Source of the DNA: Nocardia mexicana NBRC 108244
Lineage (GTDB): Bacteria; Actinomycetota; Actinomycetes; Mycobacteriales; Mycobacteriaceae
Reading direction: 5' to 3'
Length of the DNA stretch: 64,000 bases
Assembly (NCBI RefSeq): GCF_001613165.1
Contig: NZ_BDBV01000056.1
Location: 62,001-126,000 of the forward strand
Shown: positions 7,882 to 16,064 of the stretch, piece by piece
Position numbering within the stretch: the stretch's first letter is position 1
Layout: every line of letters begins with the position of its first letter
Position numbers and translations under genes: made by a program
The notes under the pieces: generated by a model
What the model was told of the DNA's origin: nothing
Seen by the model: only the letters and a program-made list of their open reading frames with translations
The model's database searches: none

Positions 7882-8375
7882 TGATGCGCAAGTTCGGGGT
7901 GCTGCTGGCGGTGGTCACCGTGATCGCCACCGGCGCCTACGTTTTCGTCTACCTGTACCGGTGGGAGTGGAATCGCGCGATCATGTCGGCGACGCTGTTC
8001 CTCGCCGCCGAGATCGCGCTGGTCGCCATGCTGGTCACCAACCGGCTGCGGGCGCTGGGATCTCGGATCGGGGCGGAGCCCGAGCGCCGTCGCACCGCCC
8101 GGATCGTGCACGCGGCCGAGCCGCCGTCGCGGGTGAACTTCGCGTGGCTGACCCGGCCCGAGCGCCTGAACGTCTTCGTGCCGGTGCTGCTGGCCGGCGG
8201 GGTCCTGCTCACCGGAATCGCCTGGGTGGTGGAGCGGGTGGCGCGGGCGACCGCGAAACCGGCTGCCACGCGCGGCATCACGACCCGCCTGGAGCGACTG
8301 GCGCTGCCGCCGGAGGGATTCCTCGGCCCGGTCGAGGACCGCACGCGGCTGCTGCGCGGCCCGCTGGTGCGGTAG
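7881..8375 (+). CDS. Membrane protein, second gene of the PEP-synthase-like operon
   Basis: The 164-residue product has three hydrophobic segments (VLLAVVTVIATGAYVFVYLY; IMSATLFLAAEIALVAMLV; FVPVLLAGGVLLTGIAWVVERVA). The C-terminal tail is soluble and ends with LPPEGFLGPVEDRTRLLRGP. I do not recognise the family. GGAGG lies 7 bases before the ATG at 7881, which overlaps the TGA of the upstream gene, so the two are translationally coupled and probably work together. Confidence 0.65.
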   Translation: MMRKFGVLLAVVTVIATGAYVFVYLYRWEWNRAIMSATLFLAAEIALVAMLVTNRLRALGSRIGAEPERRRTARIVHAAEPPSRVNFAWLTRPERLNVFVPVLLAGGVLLTGIAWVVERVARATAKPAATRGITTRLERLALPPEGFLGPVEDRTRLLRGPLVR

Positions 8376-8383
8376 GCCGGGCC

Positions 8384-8767
8384 GTGAGACTGCGGATCGC
8401 CGCGGTGGTCTCGGTGCTCGCGGTGGCGGGCATCGTGGCAGTGGTTGCATTGGCGCAGGCGATGCAATTTCACACTGACAGCGGCAGTTCGGGCAGCCGG
8501 TCGATCGTGACGTTCGACGCGCGGAGCCGATTCGGCTCGCGGGCCGAGGATCCGGCCCTCACGGTGTGGAAACACTGCCGCAGCATCGTGAGTCACGTTC
8601 GCGTCGTGGATGGTCCGACCGAGCGCGACGGCGATTGGACCGTGGTGCTGGAACCTGCACTCGGTGCACATACCGAACGCAGATTCGTCGGCTGCCTCGA
8701 GGATCTGGCCGTGGACGGCATCACGAGCCGGTTGGTGAACCTCCAGCGCGCACAACATGACCGCTAG
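8384..8767 (+). CDS. Membrane-anchored hypothetical protein, third gene of the operon
   Basis: The 127-residue product has one N-terminal hydrophobic segment (IAAVVSVLAVAGIVAVVALAQA) and an extracytoplasmic-looking domain with two cysteines (KHCRSIV, VGCLEDL) that could form a disulfide. No family recognised. It starts with GTG 8 bases after the upstream stop and is clearly part of the 5851-8767 operon. Confidence 0.65.
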   Translation: MRLRIAAVVSVLAVAGIVAVVALAQAMQFHTDSGSSGSRSIVTFDARSRFGSRAEDPALTVWKHCRSIVSHVRVVDGPTERDGDWTVVLEPALGAHTERRFVGCLEDLAVDGITSRLVNLQRAQHDR

Positions 8768-8777
8768 GAACGGTCCT

Positions 8778-8889
8778 GTATCCACATGGGGCACACGGGT
8801 TTATCCCCAGCTACTGCTTCCATCCACAACTTTCGGTGGATAAGCGTGAACAACGGCCGTTCCACATACTTGGGACAAAGCTGGGGACG
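8778..8889. other. Cluster of DnaA-box-like sequences in a convergent intergenic region
   Basis: Within about 110 bases lie GTATCCACA (8778-8786), TTATCCCCA (8801-8809) and, on the minus strand, TTATCCACC (8835-8843), each one mismatch from TTATCCACA. Weaker copies are CCATCCACA (8820-8828), CGTTCCACA (8858-8866) and minus-strand TTGTCCCAA (8870-8878). The region lies between two convergent genes and contains no reading frame. It is not oriC, because dnaA and dnaN are absent. DnaA-titrating box clusters outside oriC are known (datA of E. coli, a cluster in Streptomyces). Confidence 0.5.
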
Positions 8890-8895
8890 AACGAC

Positions 8896-10140
8896 TCAGG
8901 CGGCGCCGAATGCGAGCGTGACGTTGTGTCCTCCGAAACCGAAGGAATTGCTGAGCGCGTGCGAGATTCGCTGCCGCCGCGGCTGCCCGTGCACGATATC
9001 CAGCTCGATTCCGTCGTCCGCGTGCCCGAAATTGAGTGTGGGCGGCACGATCTGATCGCGCACTGTGCACAGGGTGAGGATGGCCTCCAGGGCGCCCACG
9101 GCGCCGATGGAGTGCCCGAGCGCGGACTTGGGGGCGTACACCGATGCGGCACCGGCAACGGCCGCAATGGCATTGGCCTCGGAGGCGTCACCGATCGGTG
9201 TCGATGTGGCGTGCGCGTTGACATGCTCGATATCGGTCGCGGTGAGCCCCGCGGAGTCGATGGCCTTGCGCATGGCCCGTGCCGCGCCCGCGCCCTCGGG
9301 TTCGGTGCCGGTGATGTGATAGCCGTCCGACGTGATTCCCGCGCCCAGGATCCGGCCGTGGATCCGCGCGCGGCGGGCGCGGGCGAACTCCTCGGATTCC
9401 AGCACCAGCAGGGCACCGGCCTCGCCGAAGACGAAACCGTCGCGGTCGCGGTCGAAAGGCCGTGAAGCGCGGGCCGGTTCGTCGTTGCGGGTGCTCATCG
9501 CCCGCATCATGGCGAAGCTCGCGATCGGGACCGCCTCGATGTAGTTCTCCACGCCACCGGCGATCACGACATCCGCCTCGCCGGTGGTGATGAGCCGCCA
9601 GGCGTGCGCGATCGCCTCCGCGCCGGACGAACAGGCCGACGTGGGCGCGTAGACGCCTGCCTTGGCGCCGAATTCGAGACCCACCCGGGCCGCGGAGCCG
9701 TTCGGCATCGCCATCGGCACCGTCAGCGGAGGCACCTTGCGGTAGCCGCCCGCGCGCATGGCGTCGACGGCGGTGATGAACGCGTCGCCGCCGCCGAGTC
9801 CGGTGCCGATGGCGACGCCCAGCCGCTCACCGTCCACGTCCGGCTTCCCGGCCTCCTCCCAGACCTGCCGTCCGAGGACGAGCGCCAGCTGCTGCACGTA
9901 GGAGTGGCGGCGCTGCTCGATGCGGGTGAGGTGCTCGCCCGGCCGCTGCTTCAGCTTGCCGCCGATGCGGACCGGCAGGTCGTACTCCGTCACGAACTCG
10001 TCGTCGAGCAGGCCGATGCCGCTGGCGCCGTCGAGCAGTCCGGCCCAGGTGCCGTCGAGGTCGGGGGCCAGGCAGGTGGTGGCGGTCATGCCGGTGACGA
10101 CCACGTTCCGCGCGGTTTGTGTAGCAGTTGGTACACCCAT
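8896..10140 (-). CDS. Beta-ketoacyl-ACP synthase II, KasA/KasB-like
   Basis: The 414-residue product carries the condensing-enzyme catalytic triad: Cys170 in PTSACSSGAEAI, His310 in HVNAHATSTPIGD and His343 in KSALGHSIGAVGALEAI, with Lys338. Length and sequence style match mycobacterial KasA/KasB, which extend meromycolate chains in FAS-II, so a role in mycolic or other fatty acid elongation is likely. It stands alone rather than in a FAS-II operon and is divergent from a TetR gene. The promoter reads TTGACT (complement of 10171-10176), 17 bases, TATTCA (complement of 10148-10153), with the ATG 7 bases further on; the mRNA is probably leaderless. Confidence 0.85.
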   Translation of the reverse strand: MGVPTATQTARNVVVTGMTATTCLAPDLDGTWAGLLDGASGIGLLDDEFVTEYDLPVRIGGKLKQRPGEHLTRIEQRRHSYVQQLALVLGRQVWEEAGKPDVDGERLGVAIGTGLGGGDAFITAVDAMRAGGYRKVPPLTVPMAMPNGSAARVGLEFGAKAGVYAPTSACSSGAEAIAHAWRLITTGEADVVIAGGVENYIEAVPIASFAMMRAMSTRNDEPARASRPFDRDRDGFVFGEAGALLVLESEEFARARRARIHGRILGAGITSDGYHITGTEPEGAGAARAMRKAIDSAGLTATDIEHVNAHATSTPIGDASEANAIAAVAGAASVYAPKSALGHSIGAVGALEAILTLCTVRDQIVPPTLNFGHADDGIELDIVHGQPRRQRISHALSNSFGFGGHNVTLAFGAA

Positions 10141-10154
10141 GATGTCATGAATAC

Positions 10155-10172
10155 CTGTAACGACCGCTACAG
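10155..10172. promoter_or_regulatory. TetR operator between the ketoacyl synthase and its divergent regulator
   Basis: CTGTAACGACCGCTACAG is an 18-bp dyad (arms CTGTA/TACAG, 14 of 18 positions symmetric). It fills the spacer between the -35 and -10 of the synthase promoter and overlaps the -10 (TACAGT, 10168-10173) of the regulator, so one bound dimer would block both promoters. Confidence 0.6.
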
Positions 10173-10179
10173 TCAATTC

Positions 10180-10749
10180 GTGCCCAGACCCCTCGACCAG
10201 GCGCGCCGCGCCGAACTGCTGTCCGGAGTGATCGCCTACATCGGCGAATACGGACTGACCGAGCTGTCGCTGCGTCCGCTGGCCGACTACCTCGGCACCA
10301 GCTCGCGGATGCTGATCCACTATTTCGGAACCAAGGAGCAGATGCTGGTGTCCGCGTTGGAAACCCAGCGCCCCGATATCGCGGCCATGTTCGCCGACGT
10401 CCCCGATATCGACGCGCTGCGACGGCGGCTGATCGAATCGTTCTGCGTGAACACCACCACCGACTGGGTGAGCAGCACCCGGGTGCTGCTGCAGGTGCTC
10501 GGCGTCGCGTCGGTGCCCGACAGCGCGTTCCGCGACTACGCCGACGACGCCGTCCGCGTGCTCGTCGACGCCGTCACCGAGGTGCTGCGACGGCTCGATC
10601 CCGACCTGCTGGATCCGGAATCGACTGCCACCCTGCTGATTTCCGGGATCCGGGGACTACTGCAGGACCGGCTCGTCACGGGCGACAACACGCGCGTATC
10701 GAAGGCCGCCCGGCTGCTCATCACGCAGTCGCTGCCGCCCGCCACGTAA
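10180..10749 (+). CDS. TetR-family repressor, probable regulator of the ketoacyl synthase
   Basis: The 189-residue product has an N-terminal helix-turn-helix (LSLRPLADYLGTSSRMLIHYFGTKEQML, about residues 30-57) and a helical ligand domain. The start is taken as GTG 10180 rather than ATG 10147: the operator palindrome overlaps the first codons of the longer version, and TACAGT at 10168-10173 places the transcription start at the GTG with no Shine-Dalgarno sequence. It is divergent from the synthase with a shared operator and probably represses both genes. The effector may be an acyl-CoA or lipid, but this cannot be read from sequence. Confidence 0.8.
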   Translation: MPRPLDQARRAELLSGVIAYIGEYGLTELSLRPLADYLGTSSRMLIHYFGTKEQMLVSALETQRPDIAAMFADVPDIDALRRRLIESFCVNTTTDWVSSTRVLLQVLGVASVPDSAFRDYADDAVRVLVDAVTEVLRRLDPDLLDPESTATLLISGIRGLLQDRLVTGDNTRVSKAARLLITQSLPPAT

Positions 10750-10812
10750 TACCGAAGCCGTACCCATGGCATCGGCCCCGTCCGCGCCCCCGGCACTGCA
10801 CGTGCCCTTCGG

Positions 10813-11622
10813 CTACCGGAAGCGCTCCGCGTGCTCGGCCAGCCAGTGGGCGAAAGTGCGTGCCGGGCGGCCGGTGACGCGCTCGACGGTGTCGACGACG
10901 GTCATGGAATCCTCGCCGGGCGCGGAGTACCAGCCGATGACGTAATCGGCGTCGGCGCGGGATACGCCGGAGGCGATCAGCCTGTCGACGGCCTGTTCGT
11001 GGGTGATCGGGACGAACGCGATATCGCGGTCGACGGTCCGGGACAGCATCGCGATCCGTTCCCGCGGCGTCAGCGATTCCGGCCCGGTGAGGTTGTACGC
11101 GCGTCCCGAATGACCGTCGTCGAGCAGCGCGGCGGCCGCCACGGCGGCGATATCGGCCTCGTGCACCAGGGCGCTGGGGAAGTCGTAGGGCTCGCGCACG
11201 ACGCCCTCGGATCTGATCGATTCGGCCCAGGTCAGCGTGTTGGACATGAACTCCTGCGGTTCCAGGCGCGTCCATTCCACGCCCGAATCCGCCACGGCCT
11301 GCTCGACCGGGCCGACCGCGCCGCCCCACACCACGGTGATGCGCCGCACGCCCGCGTCGACCGCCCGCCGCACCAGCTCCGGGCCGACCTCGGCCAGCCC
11401 GGCCGTCACGGTGATGTGCAGGCGGTCGACGCCGTCCAGGGCGCCGTTCAACGACTGCGGCTCGGTGTGCGTACCCGCGACCACCTCCGCCTCGGGCGCC
11501 AGGATCTTCGCGGCCGCAACGGGATTCCGGGTCAGTGCGCGGACGCGCTCACCGCGCCGCACGAGCTCCGCCACCACGTGGTGGCCGGTGTTCCCGGTAG
11601 CGCCGGTAACCAGTGTCGTCAT
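10813..11622 (-). CDS. NmrA-like NAD(P)H-binding oxidoreductase
   Basis: The 269-residue product begins with the Rossmann motif TLVTGATGNTGHHVV and follows the atypical SDR/NmrA pattern (ALTRNP, LHITVTAG, LVHEADIAAVAAAALL, YNLTGPESLT). It lacks the YxxxK catalytic pair of classical SDRs, as is usual in the quinone-reductase/NmrA branch. A likely promoter is TTGACC (complement of 11673-11678), 17 bases, TCTAGC (complement of 11650-11655); the spacer includes a CTTGAC...GTTGAG dyad of the kind MerR-family activators use, but no regulator is adjacent. Confidence 0.8.
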   Translation of the reverse strand: MTTLVTGATGNTGHHVVAELVRRGERVRALTRNPVAAAKILAPEAEVVAGTHTEPQSLNGALDGVDRLHITVTAGLAEVGPELVRRAVDAGVRRITVVWGGAVGPVEQAVADSGVEWTRLEPQEFMSNTLTWAESIRSEGVVREPYDFPSALVHEADIAAVAAAALLDDGHSGRAYNLTGPESLTPRERIAMLSRTVDRDIAFVPITHEQAVDRLIASGVSRADADYVIGWYSAPGEDSMTVVDTVERVTGRPARTFAHWLAEHAERFR

Positions 11623-11725
11623 TGTCGAACTCCTCTCGTCGCCGACGACGCTAGAAGCTCAACTAATCTTCAGGTCAAGGAAGTCGGCGCCGCGAGATTC
11701 GATCTCGCGATGCGCGACAGGGTCT

Positions 11726-12451
11726 TCACTTGTCCGCGACGGCCCTGAAGCTCCCGAGCCAGGCGGGGAGATCGACCGATTCCGTCTGGAACGGCAGGAC
11801 GGAGCGCACGACGGCGGTGTCGATGGATTCCGCCGACCATCCGGCGGCGAACCCGCTGCGCAATGCGTCCGGTGTCAGGGCGGGCAGCATCCGGTCGAGC
11901 TGCAACTCGGTGCCGCCCAGCTTGTCCGCTATCCGGGCCACCATGTCGCCGTGTTCGTCGCGGAGGTACGCGGGCGCGCGATCGCTCAGCGCGAGCACGT
12001 AAGCCCGCGCCCCGCCGCGGCAGGAGCGGTGCAGTGCCGCCGCATAGCGGGCCAGATCGCCGGGACTCTCGAATACGTGCGCCAGGCCGGAATCGATGAC
12101 GGTGTCGAATTGTCGTGGGTAGTCGGCGAGTTCGAGCGCGTCGGCGGTGTCGAAGGTCGCGGCGAGCCCGCGCTGCCGGGCCTTTTCCCGCGCTATGGCG
12201 ATGGCCGTCGGCGCGCGGTCCACGCCGATCACGGTGTACCCCTTGCTCGCCAGGAACAGGGCATTGTCACCGGTGCCGCAGCCGCAGTCGAGCACCCCGC
12301 CGGTGATGCCGCCCGCCGCCTCGAGATCGACGTAGGCCGGTTGTGGCCCGCCGATGTCCCACGGGGCTCGATCGAAGGGCCCGTCGCCGCGGTAGATGGC
12401 GTCGAAGAAGTCGAAATCGTCTGTGCTGGAGGGAATATCGGATTCGCTCAT
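11726..12451 (-). CDS. Class I SAM-dependent methyltransferase
   Basis: The 241-residue product has motif I VLDCGCGTGDNALFLASKGYTVIGVDRAP (about residues 53-81) and the following acidic-loop and strand pattern of class I methyltransferases. The N-terminal FFDAIYRGDGPFDRAPWDIGGPQP resembles the thiopurine/tellurite-type small-molecule methyltransferase group (compare TehB-like proteins). The substrate is unknown. It faces away from the membrane-protein gene at 12596. Confidence 0.8.
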   Translation of the reverse strand: MSESDIPSSTDDFDFFDAIYRGDGPFDRAPWDIGGPQPAYVDLEAAGGITGGVLDCGCGTGDNALFLASKGYTVIGVDRAPTAIAIAREKARQRGLAATFDTADALELADYPRQFDTVIDSGLAHVFESPGDLARYAAALHRSCRGGARAYVLALSDRAPAYLRDEHGDMVARIADKLGGTELQLDRMLPALTPDALRSGFAAGWSAESIDTAVVRSVLPFQTESVDLPAWLGSFRAVADK

Positions 12452-12595
12452 ACCTCAACGATTCTGCAGTTCGAAGCTCCCTCGCAAGGCTATTGTCTCG
12501 CAACGCGTCCGGCGCCGAGGAATGCGGCTATCGTGTCTCGAGACGAGGGAGCCGTGCCCGGGGAGGGATGGCCGCAGAGGTTGAAGGGGGTCCGC

Positions 12596-13018
12596 ATGAC
12601 CTACGGTCCGCCGCCGGAACCGGCCGATCCGGCCTGGCAACCCGGCCCGAGCGCGGGCTACTCCGCCCCCGCCGCACCGGGGCAGCACGTTCAGAATGCT
12701 CCGCACCAGCAACCCTGGGCGAATCCCGGCGGGCAGGGATGGCAGGGCGGCCCGCAACCGGCCGAGCGCCGGCCGGGGATCGGGCTCGCGGTCGGCGCGG
12801 TGCTCCTCGGGCTCGTCGGATGCGTGCTGCCGCTGCTGCCCATCGACCTGACCGGTATCCGGCCGCTCGTCGGTCTCCCGTTCGGACTGGCCGGGCTCGT
12901 CCTCGGGATCGTCGGCTGCACGGGACAGCGCACCGGCAAGGGGCTGGCCATCGCGGGGATATTCCTGTCTACGCTGGCGCTCGCCGTCGCGGTCATCATG
13001 CTTCCCCAGGCGATGTGA
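12596..13018 (+). CDS. Proline-rich DUF4190-like membrane protein
   Basis: The 140-residue product has a Pro/Gly/Gln-rich cytoplasmic N-terminus (about 60 residues) and two to three hydrophobic segments (GLAVGAVLLGLVGCVLPLLP; VGLPFGLAGLVLGIVGC; GLAIAGIFLSTLALAVAVIML) with an RTGKG turn, the pattern of actinobacterial DUF4190 proteins. Function unknown. A run of purines (GAAGGGGG) precedes the ATG by 5 bases. Confidence 0.7.
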   Translation: MTYGPPPEPADPAWQPGPSAGYSAPAAPGQHVQNAPHQQPWANPGGQGWQGGPQPAERRPGIGLAVGAVLLGLVGCVLPLLPIDLTGIRPLVGLPFGLAGLVLGIVGCTGQRTGKGLAIAGIFLSTLALAVAVIMLPQAM

Positions 13019-13130
13019 GCATCTGCTCCGGACGGGATCGGGGCGAGCGGAAACCTGGTGGGGGCGGTGAGCTGGTGGTTCGATACGGTTTTGGAGGAGG
13101 TTGTCGGGCCGAGGCGTGAAGGTTGCATCG

Positions 13131-14762
13131 ATGGGTGAGAGTTCGATCGCGTGGGTCGACGGGGCGTTGGTGACCCTCGATCAGCGGGCGCTGCCGCACG
13201 AGTTGCGGGAGCTCCGGATCACGACGGTCGACGAGGTCATCGACGCGATCAAGACCCTCGCCGTGCGCGGGGCCCCGGCGATCGGTGTGTCGGGGGCGTT
13301 CGGAGTGGCAATCGCGGCGTTCGCATATCTCGGGGATGCCGAGAAGGTGGAGTTGGAGGCGGCGCGGATCGCGGCGGCGCGGCCGACCGCCGTGAATCTG
13401 GCGTGGGGTGTGCGGCGGGCGCTGGCGAAGTGCCCGCAGGGTCCGCAGGCCGTGCTCGACGAGGCGCTGGCGATGCTGGCGGAGGACGGCCGCGTGAACC
13501 GGGCGGCGGCGACCCACGCGGCGGACCTGGTGCAACGGCTGTGCCCGGACCGTCCGCTGCGCATCCTTACCCACTGCAATACCGGGCGTCTGGCGACCAC
13601 CGCATTCGGTACCGCGATCGGTGCGCTGCGGGTGCTGGCCGAGCGGGACGCGATCGAGAACGTGCTCGTCGACGAGACCCGTCCGCTGCTGCAGGGCGCC
13701 CGGCTGACCGCGTGGGAGCTGGCCGAGGCGGGAATCCCGCATCGGCTGACGATCGATTCGGCGGCCGCGTGGGCCATGGCGACCGGTCAGGTGGACTGCG
13801 TGATCGTCGGCGCGGACCGGATCACCGCCGACGGTTCGGTCGCCAACAAGATCGGGACCTACGCGCTGGCGGTGGCGGCGCAGCGGCACGGAATCCCGTT
13901 CGTCGTCGTCGCGCCGGAATCCACCCGCGACCTCGGCACCGCGACCGGTGCGGAAATCGTCGTGGAGGAACGGGCCGCCGCGGAGATCACCCACGTGGCG
14001 GGCATCGCCACCGCCCCGGAGGACACCGAGGTGTTCAACCCGGCTTTCGACGTCACCCCACCCGATCTGGTTACCGCCGTGGTGACGGAGGCGGGTGTCG
14101 TGGAGGACGTGAGATCGCCTGCGGGCCACGGGCGACTCGATGTGACCGGGGCGCATATCGCCGAGATCGCCCGGAGTCTGTATCTACGTGGCTGGATGCC
14201 CGGGACGGCCGGAAATATTTCGGTGCGGGCGGAGGAGACGGCGATCGTCACGGGTAGCGGGCTGTCCAAGGGCGAGCTGACGGCCGGGGACATGGTGACG
14301 GTGAAAGTCTCCGACTCCCAACCGGTTTCGGGAACCAGGTGCCCGTCGGCGGAGACCGCGATTCACACGGCCGTCTACCGCGCCACCGGTGCCGACGCGG
14401 TGGTGCATGTGCATCCGCCGCATGCGACCGCGCAGTCCGTCGCGGCGGGGGAGTCGCTGCGATTCACCGGTTACGAGCTCATCAAGGGGCTCGGCACGGC
14501 GGAAACCATTGACATCCCCGTCTTTTCGAATCACTCTGACGTTCCGCGCATCGGTGCCGATATCGAGCGTCACCTGATCGAGCACCCGGATGCGCCGCCG
14601 GTGCTGTTCATCGCCGGCCACGGCATCACCGCGTGGGGCGCCACCCTCGCGCAGGCCCGCGACCGCGCGGAATGCCTGGAGGCGATGTGCGAGCTGGTGA
14701 CGCTGACCGGCCGCCGCGAGATCGCCCCATCCGTCTCGAGTTCCGAGGAGGAACCGCAATGA
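13131..14762 (+). CDS. mtnAB: Fused methylthioribose-1-phosphate isomerase / methylthioribulose-1-phosphate dehydratase (MtnA-MtnB)
   Basis: The 543-residue product joins two methionine-salvage enzymes in one frame. Residues 1 to about 325 are MtnA, an aldose-ketose isomerase, with RGAPAIGVSGAFG, catalytic Cys149 in LTHCNTGRLAT and Asp229 in VGADRITADGSVANKIGTY. Residues about 337-543 are MtnB, a zinc aldolase-fold dehydratase, with MPGTAGNISVR, metal ligands His426/His428 in VVHVHPPHATAQ, Glu449 and His497 in AGHGITAWG. The two consecutive pathway steps are thus in one polypeptide. ATG 13131 follows GAAGG; GTG 13116 after GGAGGAGG (13093-13100) is an alternative. The TGA overlaps the mtnD ATG. 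Confidence 0.9.
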   Translation: MGESSIAWVDGALVTLDQRALPHELRELRITTVDEVIDAIKTLAVRGAPAIGVSGAFGVAIAAFAYLGDAEKVELEAARIAAARPTAVNLAWGVRRALAKCPQGPQAVLDEALAMLAEDGRVNRAAATHAADLVQRLCPDRPLRILTHCNTGRLATTAFGTAIGALRVLAERDAIENVLVDETRPLLQGARLTAWELAEAGIPHRLTIDSAAAWAMATGQVDCVIVGADRITADGSVANKIGTYALAVAAQRHGIPFVVVAPESTRDLGTATGAEIVVEERAAAEITHVAGIATAPEDTEVFNPAFDVTPPDLVTAVVTEAGVVEDVRSPAGHGRLDVTGAHIAEIARSLYLRGWMPGTAGNISVRAEETAIVTGSGLSKGELTAGDMVTVKVSDSQPVSGTRCPSAETAIHTAVYRATGADAVVHVHPPHATAQSVAAGESLRFTGYELIKGLGTAETIDIPVFSNHSDVPRIGADIERHLIEHPDAPPVLFIAGHGITAWGATLAQARDRAECLEAMCELVTLTGRREIAPSVSSSEEEPQ

Positions 14763-15334
14763 CTCTGCTGCAGATCATGGCCGACAGCGCACCCGCGGAG
14801 GTGCGGTTGCGCACCGTCGACGCCGCGGTCATCGGCGACGAACTGGCCAAGCGGGGCATCGTTTTCGACCGCTGGCCCACCATGCCCGGACTGGGCGCGG
14901 CCACCCCCACCGAGGACATCCTCGCCCATTACGACGGCCGTATCGGCGAACTCAATGCCGACGGCCGCTACAAGCACATCGACCTGGCCCGGCTGCAGCC
15001 CGACGACAGCGGTCCGGAATGGGAGGGCAGGGCCGAGGCGGCGCGCGGCAAGTTCCTGTCCGAGCACCGCCACGCCGAGGACGAGGTGCGCTTCTTCGCC
15101 GCCGGGCGCGGCTGCTTCTATCTGCACCTGGAACCGGAGGTCGTGGCGGTGGTGTGCGAGGGCGGCGACCTGGTGTCGGTGCCCGCCGGCACCCGGCACT
15201 GGTTCGATATGGGCACCCGCCCCGACTTCGTGGCCGTGCGGTTCTTCGAGGAGGAGGACGGCTGGGTCGGCGACTTCACCGGCGACCCGATCGGATCCCG
15301 GTTCCCGACCCTCGACGAACTGATCGCCGCATGA
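14759..15334 (+). CDS. mtnD: Acireductone dioxygenase
   Basis: The 191-residue cupin carries the metal site His103-x-His105-x3-Glu109 (EHRHAEDEVRFF) and His147 (GTRHWFDMG). It cleaves the acireductone of methionine salvage to the 2-keto acid precursor of methionine (Fe form) or to off-pathway products (Ni form). The ATG overlaps the upstream TGA, with GAGGAGG at 14745-14751; the stop overlaps mtnC in the same way. Confidence 0.95.
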   Translation: MTLLQIMADSAPAEVRLRTVDAAVIGDELAKRGIVFDRWPTMPGLGAATPTEDILAHYDGRIGELNADGRYKHIDLARLQPDDSGPEWEGRAEAARGKFLSEHRHAEDEVRFFAAGRGCFYLHLEPEVVAVVCEGGDLVSVPAGTRHWFDMGTRPDFVAVRFFEEEDGWVGDFTGDPIGSRFPTLDELIAA

Positions 15335-16020
15335 CCACGGCGATCGTGGTCGATATCGAGGGTACGACCAGCCCGACCAGTTCGGTGCGGGAGGACCTGT
15401 ACGGCTATACGCGGCAACGGCTTCCGCAGTGGCTGGCCGAAAACCGGGGCGGCGCGGCCGAACCCGTGCTGGCGGGCGCCCGCGAAATGTCCGGGCGTCC
15501 CGACGCCGACGAGGCCGAGGTCGCCGAAATCCTGCGCGGCTGGCTGAATTCCGATGTGAAGGCCGCGCCGCTGAAGACCGCGCAGGGCCTGATCTGCGCG
15601 GAGGGCTTCCGCAACGGCGCCCTGCACGGCGAGTTCTTTCCGGACGCGCCCCCGGCGCTGCGCGCCTGGCATGCCGCGGGCATTGGGCTGTACGTGTATT
15701 CCTCGGGTTCGGTGCGCAATCAGCAGGACTGGTTCGCCTTCGCCCGCGACGGCGACCTCGCCGCGCTGATCAGCGGCTGGTTCGATCTGGCCAATGCCGG
15801 CGCCAAGCGGGAGCCCGGGTCCTACGAGAAGATCGCCGGGGCGATCGGGGTGCCGCCGGGCGAGATCCTGTTCCTGTCGGACCACCCGGACGAACTCGAC
15901 GCGGCGGCCGCCGCCGGATGGCGGGTGGTCGGGGTGACCAGGCCCGGTGAGCCGAATTCGCCTCGCGCCCCGCACCGCTGGGTCGGCTCGTTCGCCGAAG
16001 TGGACCCGGGCGAACCGTAG
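15331..16020 (+). CDS. mtnC: Enolase-phosphatase (2,3-diketo-5-methylthiopentyl-1-phosphate enolase/phosphatase)
   Basis: The 229-residue HAD-family enzyme shows motif I as VVDIEGTTSP (the DxE variant typical of MtnC), motif II YSSGS, a lysine in AKREPGSYEKIA and motif IV LFLSDHPDELDAA. It makes the acireductone substrate of mtnD. The genes mtnAB-mtnD-mtnC overlap by ATGA and form one tightly coupled operon; mtnP and mtnK are not in the window. Confidence 0.95.
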   Translation: MTTAIVVDIEGTTSPTSSVREDLYGYTRQRLPQWLAENRGGAAEPVLAGAREMSGRPDADEAEVAEILRGWLNSDVKAAPLKTAQGLICAEGFRNGALHGEFFPDAPPALRAWHAAGIGLYVYSSGSVRNQQDWFAFARDGDLAALISGWFDLANAGAKREPGSYEKIAGAIGVPPGEILFLSDHPDELDAAAAAGWRVVGVTRPGEPNSPRAPHRWVGSFAEVDPGEP

Positions 16021-16064
16021 GTGGCCACCACATCCGGTCGGCGGCGAGGCACCGGGCGCGGCCG

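Noticed and set aside
8778..8889. Chromosomal origin of replication
   Set aside because: There are DnaA-like boxes, but no dnaA, dnaN, rpmH or gyrB nearby and no AT-rich unwinding region.
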